Shown: positions 1 to 8,727 of the stretch, piece by piece
How positions within the stretch are numbered: the stretch's first letter is position 1
Layout: every line of letters starts with the position of its first letter
From: Mycobacterium lentiflavum
GTDB taxonomy: Bacteria > Actinomycetota > Actinomycetes > Mycobacteriales > Mycobacteriaceae
Assembly (NCBI RefSeq): GCF_022374895.2
Contig: NZ_CP092424.2
Coordinates: forward strand, 1 to 64,000
Length of the DNA: 64,000 nucleotides
Direction of reading: 5' to 3'
Notes under the pieces: generated by a model
Database searches by the model: none
What the model was told of the DNA's origin: nothing
The model's input: only the letters and a program-made list of their open reading frames with translations
Made by a program: the position numbers and the translations under genes

Positions 1-1167
1 ATGGTCACGAAAGCCCTCACGAGTGCGGCCACTACCGCACTTCTGGTCAGTGCCGTAGTCGCATGCGGAAGCACCAGCAATGTAGGCCAAAGCACCACCC
101 AGGCCGCGCAGGACGGCCAGATCTGCGGCGCAAACGCGGCCGCCACACCCGACTATCCTTTGCCCATCAAGAAACTCGACGGAGCCGCGAACACGTTGTC
201 GGGAGCGGGCTCTACATTTGTAGCCCCGGTGATGTCGATATGGACCAAGGACTACAGCACCTCCGACGGCGTGCAAGTCGCTTACCAATCAATCGGATCC
301 GGTGGAGGCGTTCAGCAAATTAGCGCAGCCACAGTCGATTTCGGTGCGTCGGATACGCCGATGAAGGACAGTGAACTCGCCGCGGCGAAGGGCGGGCCCA
401 TCCTGCACATCCCGCTGGTGCTCGGTGCCGTCGTCCCCGCCTACAACGTCAAAGGCGTGGACAGCGGCCTGAAGTTCGACGGCGAAACGCTCGGTAAGAT
501 CTTCGCCGGGAAAATCACCAAATGGAACGACGACGCCCTCAAGGCGCTTAATCCCGGTGTCAACCTTCCCGACGAACCCATCGCGGTCGCACACCGTTCC
601 GATGGGTCGGGCACTACCGCGGTATGGACCGATTACCTGACCAAGGAAAGCCCGACCTGGGTCCGTGCCCTGGGCGGATCCGACAAGAGCTTCGGAAAGG
701 AAGTGGCCTGGCCTGTCGGGATCGGCGGTAAAGGCAACGAAGGCGTGTCAGGTGTTGTCAATCAGACCGAAGGTGGTCTGGGCTACGTCGAACTGGCCTA
801 TGCCATACAACAGAACCTCCGATACGGCCAGGTGAAGAACAAGGCCGGCAAATTCATTCAGGCGTGCACCGCCACCATCACCCAGGGCACCGTAGGCACG
901 ATTTACCCTCCGGATCTGCGCGCCAGCTTCACCGACGGTGCTGACCCGAATGCGTACCCGATCACCGGAACGACGTATGCGTTGGTGTACGTCAACCAAC
1001 CTGATGCCGCCAAAGGTAAGGCGGTGGTCAACTTCTTCGCTTGGGTGCTGTCCAACGGCCAGGACGAGGTAGCGCGCGTCAACTACGCGCCGCTCGGAAA
1101 AGACTTGCAGCAGAGGGCCGTTGAACGGCTGAAAATGATCACGATTGCCGGAGCACCGCTGGGCTAA
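1..1167 (+). CDS. pstS: Phosphate-binding lipoprotein of an ABC importer
   Basis: This is the periplasmic/cell-surface phosphate-binding component that delivers phosphate to PstC/PstA. The 388-residue product starts with a short charged N-terminus, a hydrophobic segment and a lipobox ending at Cys22 (…SAVVAC), so it is a lipoprotein. Family motifs are visible: the N-terminal AGSTF stretch and the SDGSGTT phosphate-contacting loop near residue 200. Its TAA overlaps the pstC ATG (TAATG), implying translational coupling. The window begins exactly at the ATG, so the upstream promoter and any pstB lie outside and the true start cannot be checked. Sitting beside arsenic genes suggests a role in selecting phosphate over arsenate. 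Confidence 0.93.
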   Translation: MVTKALTSAATTALLVSAVVACGSTSNVGQSTTQAAQDGQICGANAAATPDYPLPIKKLDGAANTLSGAGSTFVAPVMSIWTKDYSTSDGVQVAYQSIGSGGGVQQISAATVDFGASDTPMKDSELAAAKGGPILHIPLVLGAVVPAYNVKGVDSGLKFDGETLGKIFAGKITKWNDDALKALNPGVNLPDEPIAVAHRSDGSGTTAVWTDYLTKESPTWVRALGGSDKSFGKEVAWPVGIGGKGNEGVSGVVNQTEGGLGYVELAYAIQQNLRYGQVKNKAGKFIQACTATITQGTVGTIYPPDLRASFTDGADPNAYPITGTTYALVYVNQPDAAKGKAVVNFFAWVLSNGQDEVARVNYAPLGKDLQQRAVERLKMITIAGAPLG

Positions 1168-2210
1168 TGACACGGGCGCGCAGCGCTGAAGAAGGTGGAG
1201 CGGCCCGTGCGACGAAGGCCTTCCTCCCCGATCGGCCCGTCAAACGCCACCTCCACTTCTCTGCGCGAAATCACCGAGGCGATGCGACGTTCCGATCCCT
1301 GACGGCGGGCGCTGCCGTCTTCGTGATGCTGACCCTGGCGGGAACCGCGCTCTACCTGATCCTTCAGGCCTGGCCGGCACTTACTCACTACGGCCCATTG
1401 GGATTTCTGACGTCCGACCGGTGGGCGCCGTCAGAGGCAACCCTTGAATCCAGAAACCCCAATCCGTACGGGATCTTGCAATTTGTCGTCGGAACGCTGG
1501 TGACTTCGGCCATCGCCCTGCTCATCGCCGTTCCCGTATCAATTGCGCTCGGGCTCTACATCACAGATGTGGCTCCCACACGAATGCGTCGATCGTTGTC
1601 GTCGCTAGTCGATCTGCTTGCCGCGATCCCCAGCGTCGTCTATGGATTCTGGGGCGTGTTCGCCTTGCTGCCTGTGATCACACCGATCGGCACCACACTG
1701 AGCCGGCTATCAGTGCTCCCCGTGATCGGCAGCATCTTCCGTGGTCCGTTCTTCGGCTACTCGGTGTTCTCGGCCAGCATCGTCCTAGCAATCATGGTCC
1801 TTCCGATCGTGACCGCCATCTGCCGCGAGGTATTTGCTACCGCCCCCGTGGCCGAAAAGGAGGCAGCACTCGGGCTCGGAGCCACCCGATGGGAAATGCT
1901 GCGACTCGCCGTGATTCCCCGCTCCCGCGCCGGCATCACCGGCGCCGCCATCTTGGGTCTCGGCCGCGCCTTCGGCGAAACCATCGCCGTCACGATGCTA
2001 ATCGGCAACAACGTCCTGTCGCTCCCCAAAAGCATTCTCTCCCAAGGAGCTACCATGCCCAGCGTCATCGCCAACGAATTCACCGAAGCCAACCAGCCCT
2101 ACCACCTCAACTCACTATTCGTCGTCGCCAGCGCGCTGCTGGCAGTGTCACTGTTGGTCAACTTCATCGGCAAGTGGGTCGTCAGCCGCGCGGGTGAACA
2201 CATCGCATGA
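1167..2210 (+). CDS. pstC: Phosphate ABC transporter permease PstC
   Basis: This is one of the two membrane subunits that form the phosphate channel. The 347-residue protein has an N-terminal cytoplasmic arm of about 45 residues followed by about six hydrophobic segments. The permease EAA loop that contacts the ATPase is visible at EAALGLGATRWE. It overlaps pstS by one base and pstA by four (ATGA), so the three genes form one tightly coupled operon. No pstB ATPase follows pstA, so the ATPase must come from elsewhere. Mycobacteria are known to have dispersed pst genes, so this is not by itself abnormal. Confidence 0.93.
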   Translation: MTRARSAEEGGAARATKAFLPDRPVKRHLHFSARNHRGDATFRSLTAGAAVFVMLTLAGTALYLILQAWPALTHYGPLGFLTSDRWAPSEATLESRNPNPYGILQFVVGTLVTSAIALLIAVPVSIALGLYITDVAPTRMRRSLSSLVDLLAAIPSVVYGFWGVFALLPVITPIGTTLSRLSVLPVIGSIFRGPFFGYSVFSASIVLAIMVLPIVTAICREVFATAPVAEKEAALGLGATRWEMLRLAVIPRSRAGITGAAILGLGRAFGETIAVTMLIGNNVLSLPKSILSQGATMPSVIANEFTEANQPYHLNSLFVVASALLAVSLLVNFIGKWVVSRAGEHIA

Positions 2211-3091
2211 TGGTCACCGCACCAACGCTCAGCATCGAAGCCGCACGTACCGGGCGCCGGCGCACATTCACGAACTGGGCGATGACCGCTCTTCTGACCG
2301 CCACGATGGCCGCCACCATCGCCGTATTGCTATGGGTCCTAGGCTATGTCGCCGCCGAAGGACTGAAGTACCTAGGGCCCGAATTTCTCACTCAAACTCC
2401 TCCGGGCAACCCTGCTCAGCCAGGTGGCGGATTCGTCAACGGCATCATCGGCAGCCTCATCATCGTGGGGATCGCGACCGTGCTGTCGATTCCGATCGGA
2501 CTCGCCGCCGCCATCTACTTCGTCGAATACGGCGGCCGCCTCGCGAGGTATGCGCGGTTCGTGACCGACGTGATGGTCGGGATCCCAACCATCGTCACCG
2601 GCGCTTTCGTATACGCAGTCTGGGTCGTGCATTTCGGCTTTTCCGGCATCGCCGGTGGGATCGCCCTGGCCCTGATCATGCTCCCGCTGATCATCCGATC
2701 GGTCGAGGAAATGCTACGGCTCGTACCCAACGAGATTCGAGAGGCATCACTTGCGCTCGGAGTCACCCGGGCGCGCACGATTGTCGCGGTGGTTCTGCCC
2801 ACCGCCAGCTCGGGCATCATCACCGGCATCATGCTCGCCGTCGCACGAGCAATGGGCGAGACGGCCCCACTGCTGTTGACGGCGTTAGGCAACGACCTCT
2901 TCACGGAACTCAACCCGGACAAACGGATGTCGACACTGTCGTTACAGATATTCGGCAACGCCATCACTGGCTTCAAAGCGGCTCAAGCACGGGCCTGGGC
3001 CGGCGCCCTGACGCTCGTTGTGTTGGTGCTTCTGTTCACCCTGGCAGCCAGGCTCATCGCTCGCCGTTCCACCATCAGCCAGGGACGCTGA
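2207..3091 (+). CDS. pstA: Phosphate ABC transporter permease PstA
   Basis: This is the second membrane subunit of the phosphate importer, partner of PstC. The 294-residue product has several hydrophobic segments and an EAA-type loop (REASLALGVTRART). ATG-ATG at 2207/2210 offers two starts; the first overlaps the pstC stop by four bases and is preferred. The gene ends 82 bp before the stop of the convergent arsR. It closes the pst operon without an ATPase gene. Confidence 0.92.
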   Translation: MMVTAPTLSIEAARTGRRRTFTNWAMTALLTATMAATIAVLLWVLGYVAAEGLKYLGPEFLTQTPPGNPAQPGGGFVNGIIGSLIIVGIATVLSIPIGLAAAIYFVEYGGRLARYARFVTDVMVGIPTIVTGAFVYAVWVVHFGFSGIAGGIALALIMLPLIIRSVEEMLRLVPNEIREASLALGVTRARTIVAVVLPTASSGIITGIMLAVARAMGETAPLLLTALGNDLFTELNPDKRMSTLSLQIFGNAITGFKAAQARAWAGALTLVVLVLLFTLAARLIARRSTISQGR

Positions 3092-3173
3092 GAACCGCAA
3101 AACCCTACAACGCCAAAGCTATTGGCATCCGCCGATGACCATGGACGCGGCTTTCTACCGAGATGGCACAACG

Positions 3174-3533
3174 TCAGCTACAGCAGTTTGGGTCGAGAAC
3201 CGCGCAGAGGGCTGCCATCGCATCTCGATGGGGGCGGTGGTAGACGCTCATGCCGCGGCGATCCGATTCCACCAGCCCCGCCGTACGGAGTTGGCTGAGG
3301 TGGTGGCTGACGGTCGACTCGCTCAATTTGAGAACAGCCGCAAGATCACGTGTGTTCTGCTCGCGAGCAGACGAATTGAACAGCAGCGACATGATCTTGA
3401 CCCGAGCCGGGTCGGCCAACGCCTTGAGCCGCAGAGCTACCCGTAACGCATCGTCATCACTCATCGGCCCAGCGGCCAGCGGCGAGCAACATACCGGCGC
3501 TGCGATGTCGATCACGGGCAGGGTTCTTGGCAT
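3174..3533 (-). CDS. arsR: ArsR-family arsenic repressor (N-terminal Cys-pair type)
   Basis: A winged-helix metalloid-sensing repressor that probably controls itself and the divergent cadI. The start at 3533 (MPRTLPV) is chosen over an in-frame upstream start at 3569. A GGTGGG-type ribosome site precedes it, and the longer form would run through the operator. With this start the Cys pair falls at residues 15–16, the position reported for Corynebacterium ArsR1 arsenite-binding cysteines; the third Cys of that triad is not seen at the equivalent place. The helix-turn-helix is in the region STVSHHLSQLR, and the C-terminus ends in CCS, which may add metal ligands. Linkage to cadI resembles the M. 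tuberculosis cadI–arsR locus. Confidence 0.88.
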   Translation of the reverse strand: MPRTLPVIDIAAPVCCSPLAAGPMSDDDALRVALRLKALADPARVKIMSLLFNSSAREQNTRDLAAVLKLSESTVSHHLSQLRTAGLVESDRRGMSVYHRPHRDAMAALCAVLDPNCCS

Positions 3534-3557
3534 CCCACCATTCTGCCACAGAGATTT

Positions 3558-3612
3558 GACATATATCAAAAAGGTGGCATCCTGGGGACGTCAGACGATT
3601 TCGATATATGTC
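3558..3612. promoter_or_regulatory. Inverted-repeat operator between arsR and cadI
   Basis: Two perfect inverted 10-mers, GACATATATC at 3558–3567 and GATATATGTC at 3603–3612, lie in the short divergent intergenic region. Their spacing of 45 bp (about four helical turns) and AT-rich character in GC-rich surroundings fit a two-site ArsR operator controlling both arsR (leftward) and cadI (rightward). Binding is inferred, not known. Confidence 0.6.
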
Positions 3613-3636
3613 TCACACCTATGGAGGTCCACTCTC

Positions 3637-4119
3637 ATGTCGCGCGTCCAACTCGCCCTCAACGTCGATAACCTCGACGAGGCAATCTTGTTCTACTCCA
3701 AGCTCTTCAACATCCAGCCTGCGAAACGCAAGCCGGGGTACGCCAATTTCGCCGTCGCCGAGCCCCCACTGAAGCTCGTGCTCCTGGAGAACCCGGGACA
3801 AGGCGGCACGCTTAATCACCTCGGCGTCGAGGTCCAGTCCAGCGATACGGTGCATGAGGAGATCGCCCGCTTGCAGGGTGAGGGAATGTTCACCGACGAG
3901 GAGATCGGAACGACGTGCTGCTTCGCCACACAAGACAAGGTCTGGGTTACCGGACCGGGTGGCGAGAAGTGGGAGGTCTATACCGTGCTCGCCGATTCCG
4001 ACACCTTCGGCACCAGCCCACAGCATTCGGAGGGCGGCACTGCCGAAGGTGGGGTCTGCTGCGGCGGCACAACCTCCGAGGAGACGGAGCAGGCGTCCCG
4101 CACGACATCGTGCTGCTGA
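3637..4119 (+). CDS. cadI: CadI-like metal/arsenic-inducible glyoxalase-fold protein
   Basis: A 160-residue protein of the vicinal-oxygen-chelate (glyoxalase/dioxygenase) fold. Homologues are induced by cadmium or arsenite in mycobacteria, and relatives (ArsI) cleave C–As bonds of organoarsenicals. The start at 3637 has a GGAGG site ten bases upstream; longer upstream reading frames overlap the operator and arsR and are rejected. The fold is recognisable from SRVQLALNVDNLDEAILFYSKLF and the metal-site region NHLGVEV. Cys-Cys is present mid-protein (GTTCCFA) and the tail is Cys-rich (VCCGG, SCC), as expected for a thiol ligand of trivalent arsenic. Whether it acts as a lyase or a sequestering protein cannot be told. 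Confidence 0.88.
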   Translation: MSRVQLALNVDNLDEAILFYSKLFNIQPAKRKPGYANFAVAEPPLKLVLLENPGQGGTLNHLGVEVQSSDTVHEEIARLQGEGMFTDEEIGTTCCFATQDKVWVTGPGGEKWEVYTVLADSDTFGTSPQHSEGGTAEGGVCCGGTTSEETEQASRTTSCC

Positions 4120-4245
4120 TCAGACAGATCGCGTGCTCGACCGGTTGCGCATCTGCAAGTGAGGGTGCGCAACCGTCTTGTACGGTCGAATCGGCGCACT
4201 TGCTCAGGCCATTTCGATCCAGTTTGCGGCAACCCCGACCCCGCC

Positions 4246-5490
4246 ATGTCTGAAGAAGTTCAAACGCAGTCCCATCCAGCCAACGAGCGCGGTCTGCGTT
4301 GGACGCTAATTGCCTTGTGCCTGACCCAGATTACGAGTTGGGGCGTTTTGTACTACGCCTTTTCGGTGTTATCGGTCCGGATTTCTGCGCGAACTGGTTG
4401 GTCCCCTCCGGCAGTCACCGCGGCGTTCTCAGGAGCGTTGGTCACCTCGGCACTGGTCGGCGTCATCGTGGGTAGGTGGTTGGATCGACATGGCCCGCGT
4501 GGCGTTATGACCGCCGGTGCGGTGGCCGGCCCACTTGCAGTGGTGGGCGTTGCGCTAGCTCCGACGTTTCCGTGGTTCGTGGCCGCATGGGTGGCGGCAG
4601 GAGTGGCCATGGCCGCGGTGCTGTATCCGCCTGCGTTCGCGGCGTTGACGCGCTGGTTCGGCCCCCGCCACGTCGGCGCCCTGACGATTCTGACGCTTGT
4701 GGCGGGGCTTTCGAGTACGGTGTTTGCGCCGCTCACCGCCGCGCTGGCCGACCGACTTGATTGGCGCACAACCTATCTCGTTCTCGCGCTGCTATTGGCG
4801 GCCGTGACCATTCCGGCGCACTTCTTTGGCCTTCGCCAGCCATGGCCGGCGGCGCCGGGGGTACACGTCAGCGAACCACCCAGCCGAATCACACGGACTC
4901 GCCCGTTCGTTGCACTGGCAGTCGCGCTCACCTTGGCTGCCTTGGCCTCCTATTCGGTCATCGTCAACCTCGTGCCGCTGATGACTGAGCACGGTATCGA
5001 CGCGCGCATGTCAGCCATGGCGCTCGGCCTGGGCGGCATTGGACAAGTGTTCGGCAGACTCGGCTACCGAACGCTGATCACCCGCTGCGGCATACGGGCG
5101 CGAGTGGCATCGATTTTGGCAGGAGTGGCGGTGACGACGGCACTACTGGGAATCTTCAGCTCGGTGGTGCCGCTGATCGTCGTGGCGATTCTCGCGGGCT
5201 TCGTGCGGGGCATCATGACCCTGCTACAAGCGACTGCCGTCACCGAACGTTGGGGCCATTCCCACTACGGACATCTGAACGGCGTCCTATCCGCCCCAAT
5301 CACCTTGGCCACCGCGACCAGTCCGTGGATCGGTGCCGCCCTGGCGAGCTGGCTCGGCGGATACGGCTTGATGTTCATGGCGCTCGGCGCTTTCGGAGCT
5401 CTTGCAGCCGTCATCGGCTTGGCCAGTGTTCCCGCTCGCTCCGATGACAGCGATGTTCCACGTCTGTCGCCGAGCGCTCACGCGGATTAA
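4246..5490 (+). CDS. MFS transporter within the arsenic cluster
   Basis: A 12-helix major-facilitator exporter of about 414 residues. The start is uncertain: ATG at 4246 (MSEEVQ) places the first helix (LIALCLTQITSWGVLYY) at a normal distance. An in-frame GTG at 4159 would add 29 hydrophilic residues. The loop between helices 2 and 3 carries GRWLDRHGPRGVM, the MFS signature motif A. It lies between cadI and arsR–acr3 on the same strand, so a role in exporting an arsenic species or product is plausible. The substrate cannot be deduced and no ArsJ-type partner (glyceraldehyde-3-phosphate dehydrogenase) is adjacent. Confidence 0.8.
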   Translation: MSEEVQTQSHPANERGLRWTLIALCLTQITSWGVLYYAFSVLSVRISARTGWSPPAVTAAFSGALVTSALVGVIVGRWLDRHGPRGVMTAGAVAGPLAVVGVALAPTFPWFVAAWVAAGVAMAAVLYPPAFAALTRWFGPRHVGALTILTLVAGLSSTVFAPLTAALADRLDWRTTYLVLALLLAAVTIPAHFFGLRQPWPAAPGVHVSEPPSRITRTRPFVALAVALTLAALASYSVIVNLVPLMTEHGIDARMSAMALGLGGIGQVFGRLGYRTLITRCGIRARVASILAGVAVTTALLGIFSSVVPLIVVAILAGFVRGIMTLLQATAVTERWGHSHYGHLNGVLSAPITLATATSPWIGAALASWLGGYGLMFMALGAFGALAAVIGLASVPARSDDSDVPRLSPSAHAD

Positions 5491-5574
5491 ACTTGCACGT
5501 GCGCCTGAGTCCATCGTCTGGCGCCGACGCCCGCTATCTCACTCCGTCCACGGCTTGCGTTTCAGTTCGATAAG

Positions 5575-5588
5575 CATCAATATAGATG
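5575..5588. promoter_or_regulatory. Possible ArsR operator upstream of second arsR
   Basis: CATCAATATAGATG is a short AT-rich imperfect palindrome (CATC/GATG ends) directly before the GTG start at 5590. The position and composition suit an autoregulatory ArsR site. It is short and therefore weak evidence. Confidence 0.35.
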
Positions 5589-5589
5589 G

Positions 5590-5964
5590 GTGTCTAAATC
5601 ACGGCTTCCGCTTCCAGACGCGTCCGTGTGCGCGTACGCACCTTTAGTAACCGAGCCGCTCTCACCCGAGGCGGCCGCCGACATCGCGGCCAAGCTGAAA
5701 GCACTGGCTGATCCGATCCGACTGCGCCTATTCAGCATGGTGGCCAGCCGCGCGGGCGGCGAGGCATGCGTGTGCGACGTATCTGAGGGATTCGACGTAA
5801 CCCAGCCGACCATCTCGCATCACCTCAAGGTCCTCAAGGATGCGGGGCTATTGACCTCCGAACGGCGCGCCTCTTGGGTGTACTACGCAGTCGTCCCGGA
5901 GGCATTGACGAACTTGTCGACGGTACTCAGAGTTGACGTTTCCGCGGCGAAGGCATCGGCATGA
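5590..5964 (+). CDS. arsR: ArsR-family repressor (CxC type) of the acr3 operon
   Basis: A 124-residue winged-helix repressor. Residues near 59–61 read CVCD, the CxC pair on the DNA-recognition helix that binds arsenite in E. coli ArsR-type sensors. Recognition helix: TISHHLKVLKDAG. The GTG start at 5590 is the one giving family-length protein; it is embedded in an AT-rich putative operator. The stop overlaps the acr3 ATG by four bases, so regulator and pump are co-translated. It differs from the other ArsR at 3174–3533 in where its cysteines lie, so the two sensors are of different subtypes. Confidence 0.9.
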   Translation: MSKSRLPLPDASVCAYAPLVTEPLSPEAAADIAAKLKALADPIRLRLFSMVASRAGGEACVCDVSEGFDVTQPTISHHLKVLKDAGLLTSERRASWVYYAVVPEALTNLSTVLRVDVSAAKASA

Positions 5965-7070
5965 CCACCACCCAGTCGCACGGTCATCCCGCCGTCGTCG
6001 AAAAGCTTTCGCTCCTGGACAGATTCCTGCCCGTCTGGATTGGCATCGCCATGGGCGCCGGCTTGTTGTTGGGCCGGCTCGTACCGGGGCTCAATACCGC
6101 TCTTGAGCGCGTCCAGGTCGACGGCATCTCGCTGCCCATCGCGCTTGGCCTGTTGATAATGATGTATCCGGTATTGGCCAAAGTCCGCTACGACAAGCTG
6201 GACTCGGTAACAGGCGACCGACGGTTACTGCTCAGCTCCCTGATTTTGAACTGGATACTCGGGCCCGCCGTGATGTTCGCCTTGGCGTGGCTTCTGCTAC
6301 CCGATCTGCCCGAATACCGCACCGGATTGATCATCGTCGGCTTAGCGAGATGCATTGCGATGGTGATCATCTGGAACGACCTCGCCTGTGGAGACCGCGA
6401 GGCCGCAGCGGTCCTGGTTGCATTGAACTCGATTTTCCAGGTGGTGATGTTTGCAGTCCTGGGCTGGTTCTATCTGTCAGTCCTGCCGGGCTGGCTCGGC
6501 TTACCGCAGACCACAATCAGTACCTCCCCCTGGCAGATCGCCAAGTCGGTACTGATATTTCTTGGCATCCCTCTACTGGCCGGGTACCTATCGCGGCGTT
6601 TCGGCGAGAAGGCCAAGGGCCGGACCTGGTACGAAAACAGGTTTCTCACGGTTATCGGTCCTTGGGCCCTGTACGGCCTGCTATTCACTATCGTGATCCT
6701 CTTCGCCTTACAGGGCGATCAAATCACCAGCAGGCCATTCGATGTCGCCCGAATCGCTTTGCCGCTGCTGGCGTACTTCGCCATCATGTGGGGCGGTGGA
6801 TACCTCTTGGGGGCCGCGCTCAACTTGGGCTATCAGCGCACAACCACGCTGGCTTTCACGGCTGCCGGCAACAACTTTGAACTCGCGATAGCAGTTGCGA
6901 TCGCGACGTACGGGGCGACCTCCGGGCAAGCCCTCGCCGGGGTCGTCGGCCCTCTCATCGAAGTACCAGTGCTTGTCGGCCTCGTCTACGTCTCTCTGGC
7001 GTTGCGGCGACGTTTCGCCGCGGATGCTTCGAACGCCGCGCCGGCCAGCGGAGCACACCATGACCGATAG
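5961..7070 (+). CDS. acr3: ACR3-type arsenite efflux permease
   Basis: A ten-helix arsenite/antimonite exporter of the bile-acid/arsenite transporter superfamily, 369 residues. Diagnostic residues are visible: the Cys of GLARCIAMVIIW in the fourth helix and the Glu of NNFELAIAVAIA near the ninth helix, both conserved in ACR3 and needed for transport. It is coupled to arsR by ATGA overlap and overlaps the first arsC by 11 bp. The operon thus reads repressor–pump–reductases, a complete arsenate detoxification route. Confidence 0.95.
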   Translation: MTTTQSHGHPAVVEKLSLLDRFLPVWIGIAMGAGLLLGRLVPGLNTALERVQVDGISLPIALGLLIMMYPVLAKVRYDKLDSVTGDRRLLLSSLILNWILGPAVMFALAWLLLPDLPEYRTGLIIVGLARCIAMVIIWNDLACGDREAAAVLVALNSIFQVVMFAVLGWFYLSVLPGWLGLPQTTISTSPWQIAKSVLIFLGIPLLAGYLSRRFGEKAKGRTWYENRFLTVIGPWALYGLLFTIVILFALQGDQITSRPFDVARIALPLLAYFAIMWGGGYLLGAALNLGYQRTTTLAFTAAGNNFELAIAVAIATYGATSGQALAGVVGPLIEVPVLVGLVYVSLALRRRFAADASNAAPASGAHHDR

Positions 7071-7734
7071 CTCGCCGTCACCCAGTACAGACCAGCTCGG
7101 GCATCAATCAGGCGACCAGCAACTGGCCCCGAAGGACGTTACGGATCGGCTCCACGCCGAGTTCGGCGAGCACGTCGGCCGCGACGATATCGAGCGGTCG
7201 CTGCGCTCCTATTGCGAACGATTCAACGGTCGCGCCATCGATGCGAAATCGCTAACCGCGCGAGCGGAACGGTGGACGCGCCAACGCCTCGCAGCACGCG
7301 TGCGTGTCAGCGGGCAACTCGTTGACACGCGCCCGACTGTCTTGTTCTTGTGCACGCATAACGCCGGGCGCTCACAGATGGCTCTCGGATTCTTCAATCA
7401 CCTCGCGGGCGACCAGGCAGTGGCGTGGTCGGGCGGATCTGAACCCGGCGATCAAATTAACCCGTCCGCGGTGCAGGCCATGGCGGAAGTCGGTGTCGAC
7501 ATCACCCGTGAATTCCCCAAACCGTGGTCCGACGAAATCGTTCAGGCCGCCGATGTCGTCGTCAAGATGGGATGCGGCGACACGTGCCCCCTGTTTCCCG
7601 GCAAGCGTTACGAGGATTGGGAACTCGAGGATCCCGCCGGGCAAGGGGTCGAAGCCGTGCGTCCCATCCGCGATGAAATCGAAGAGCGTGTTCGCCGACT
7701 GCTGTCCGAACTAGGCATACAGTCGCAGCGGTAA
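7060..7734 (+). CDS. arsC: Arsenate reductase ArsC, thioredoxin-type with N-terminal helical domain
   Basis: Low-molecular-weight phosphatase-fold arsenate reductase of 224 residues. The start at ATG 7060 (MTDSSPS), inside the acr3 3' end, is chosen; the 5'-longer frame is a shadow of acr3. Residues about 1–80 form a hydrophilic helical region seen in actinobacterial ArsC proteins. The catalytic P-loop is CTHNAGRS (C-x5-R). Two further cysteines occur in MGCGDTCP, matching the three-Cys relay of thioredoxin-coupled enzymes such as Corynebacterium ArsC1'. It reduces arsenate to arsenite for export by ACR3. Confidence 0.92.
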   Translation: MTDSSPSPSTDQLGHQSGDQQLAPKDVTDRLHAEFGEHVGRDDIERSLRSYCERFNGRAIDAKSLTARAERWTRQRLAARVRVSGQLVDTRPTVLFLCTHNAGRSQMALGFFNHLAGDQAVAWSGGSEPGDQINPSAVQAMAEVGVDITREFPKPWSDEIVQAADVVVKMGCGDTCPLFPGKRYEDWELEDPAGQGVEAVRPIRDEIEERVRRLLSELGIQSQR

Positions 7735-7749
7735 TCAAGGAGCAGAGCC

Positions 7750-8175
7750 ATGAATGAAGCCAAGCCGCCCTCGGTGCTGTTCGTGTGCGTTAAGAACAGC
7801 GGGAAGTCGCAAATGGCGGCCGGCCTAATGCGCAAGCTCGCCGGTGACGCAGTTCTTGTTTACTCGGCCGGAACGAAGCCGGGCGAGGGCATCAACACCC
7901 TGTCCGCCGAGTCGCTGGCCGAAATCGAAGTCGACATCTCCGGCGAAAGACCCAAACCCATCGATCCAAACCTCCTTCAGAATGTCGACTTCGTGATCAC
8001 GATTGGGCGCGAAGCCAAGGTCCAGCGCGCGCCCGGGATTACCGTCGAGAACTGGGACACCGACGAACCCTCCGAGCGCGGAATCGACGGCATCGAACGA
8101 ATGCGCCTCGTACGCGACGACATCGCGACACGTGTTGCCGATCTCTTCAGCCGCATCCGAGCCGGCGCAACGTAG
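7750..8175 (+). CDS. arsC: Arsenate reductase ArsC, mycothiol-type
   Basis: A second, shorter arsenate reductase of 141 residues. Its P-loop is CVKNSGKSQMA, with Lys where the thioredoxin-type has Arg, and it lacks distal cysteines. This matches the single-Cys enzymes (Corynebacterium ArsC1/ArsC2) that form an arseno-mycothiol adduct resolved by mycoredoxin. A ribosome site (AAGGAG) stands about seven bases before ATG 7750. It is the last gene of the arsenic operon; an IS110 remnant follows within 10 bp. Confidence 0.92.
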   Translation: MNEAKPPSVLFVCVKNSGKSQMAAGLMRKLAGDAVLVYSAGTKPGEGINTLSAESLAEIEVDISGERPKPIDPNLLQNVDFVITIGREAKVQRAPGITVENWDTDEPSERGIDGIERMRLVRDDIATRVADLFSRIRAGAT

Positions 8176-8183
8176 AGCCACAA

Positions 8184-8687
8184 GATCTGGCCGTCGCGAT
8201 GGTGGCCCGGCTAGCCCAGGAGGTGATCAACCTCGACACCCGAAATCGCCGACACTGAGACAATGATCGGGGAGCGATTTCGCCGCCACCGGTACGCCGA
8301 AATCATCCTGAGCTTGCCCGGGTTCGGGGTCATTCTTGGCGCCGAATTCCTCGCCGCGACAGGGGGAAACATGAGCGCTTTCGACTCCGCCGATCGTTTG
8401 GCTGGTATCTGCGGGCTCGCACCGGTACCGCGTGATTCCGGGCGCATCAGCGCAACCTCAAACGCCCCCGCCTCAATCACCGACGACTCTTGCGCACCTG
8501 CTATCTTGCCGCTCAAAGTGCCGCCCGCACCGACCCCGCTTCCCGGGCCTACGAAGGCCGCAAACGTGCTGAGGGCAAACACCACCGACAAGCGGTCCTG
8601 GCCCTGGCCCGGCGACGCCTCAACGTCCTGTGGGCCATGCTGCGCGACCACACCACCTACCAAATCCCAACCGCCGCAGCGGCTTGA
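8184..8687 (+). pseudogene. IS110-family transposase, 3' remnant with frameshifts
   Basis: The C-terminal helix-hairpin-helix part of an IS110-type transposase can be pieced together from three frames: DLAVAMVARLAQEV, then SLPGFGVILGAEFLAATGG with the segment up to RDSGRIS, then RTCYLAAQSAARTDPASRAY up to NVLWAMLRDH. At least two frameshifts separate them and the N-terminal RuvC-like half is absent. It abuts the end of the arsenic operon, marking an old insertion that probably limited or delivered that block. Confidence 0.75.
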
Positions 8688-8727
8688 TAAGCCCATTGAG
8701 AATCGATCCCGCCGTGTTCCTCCCGTA

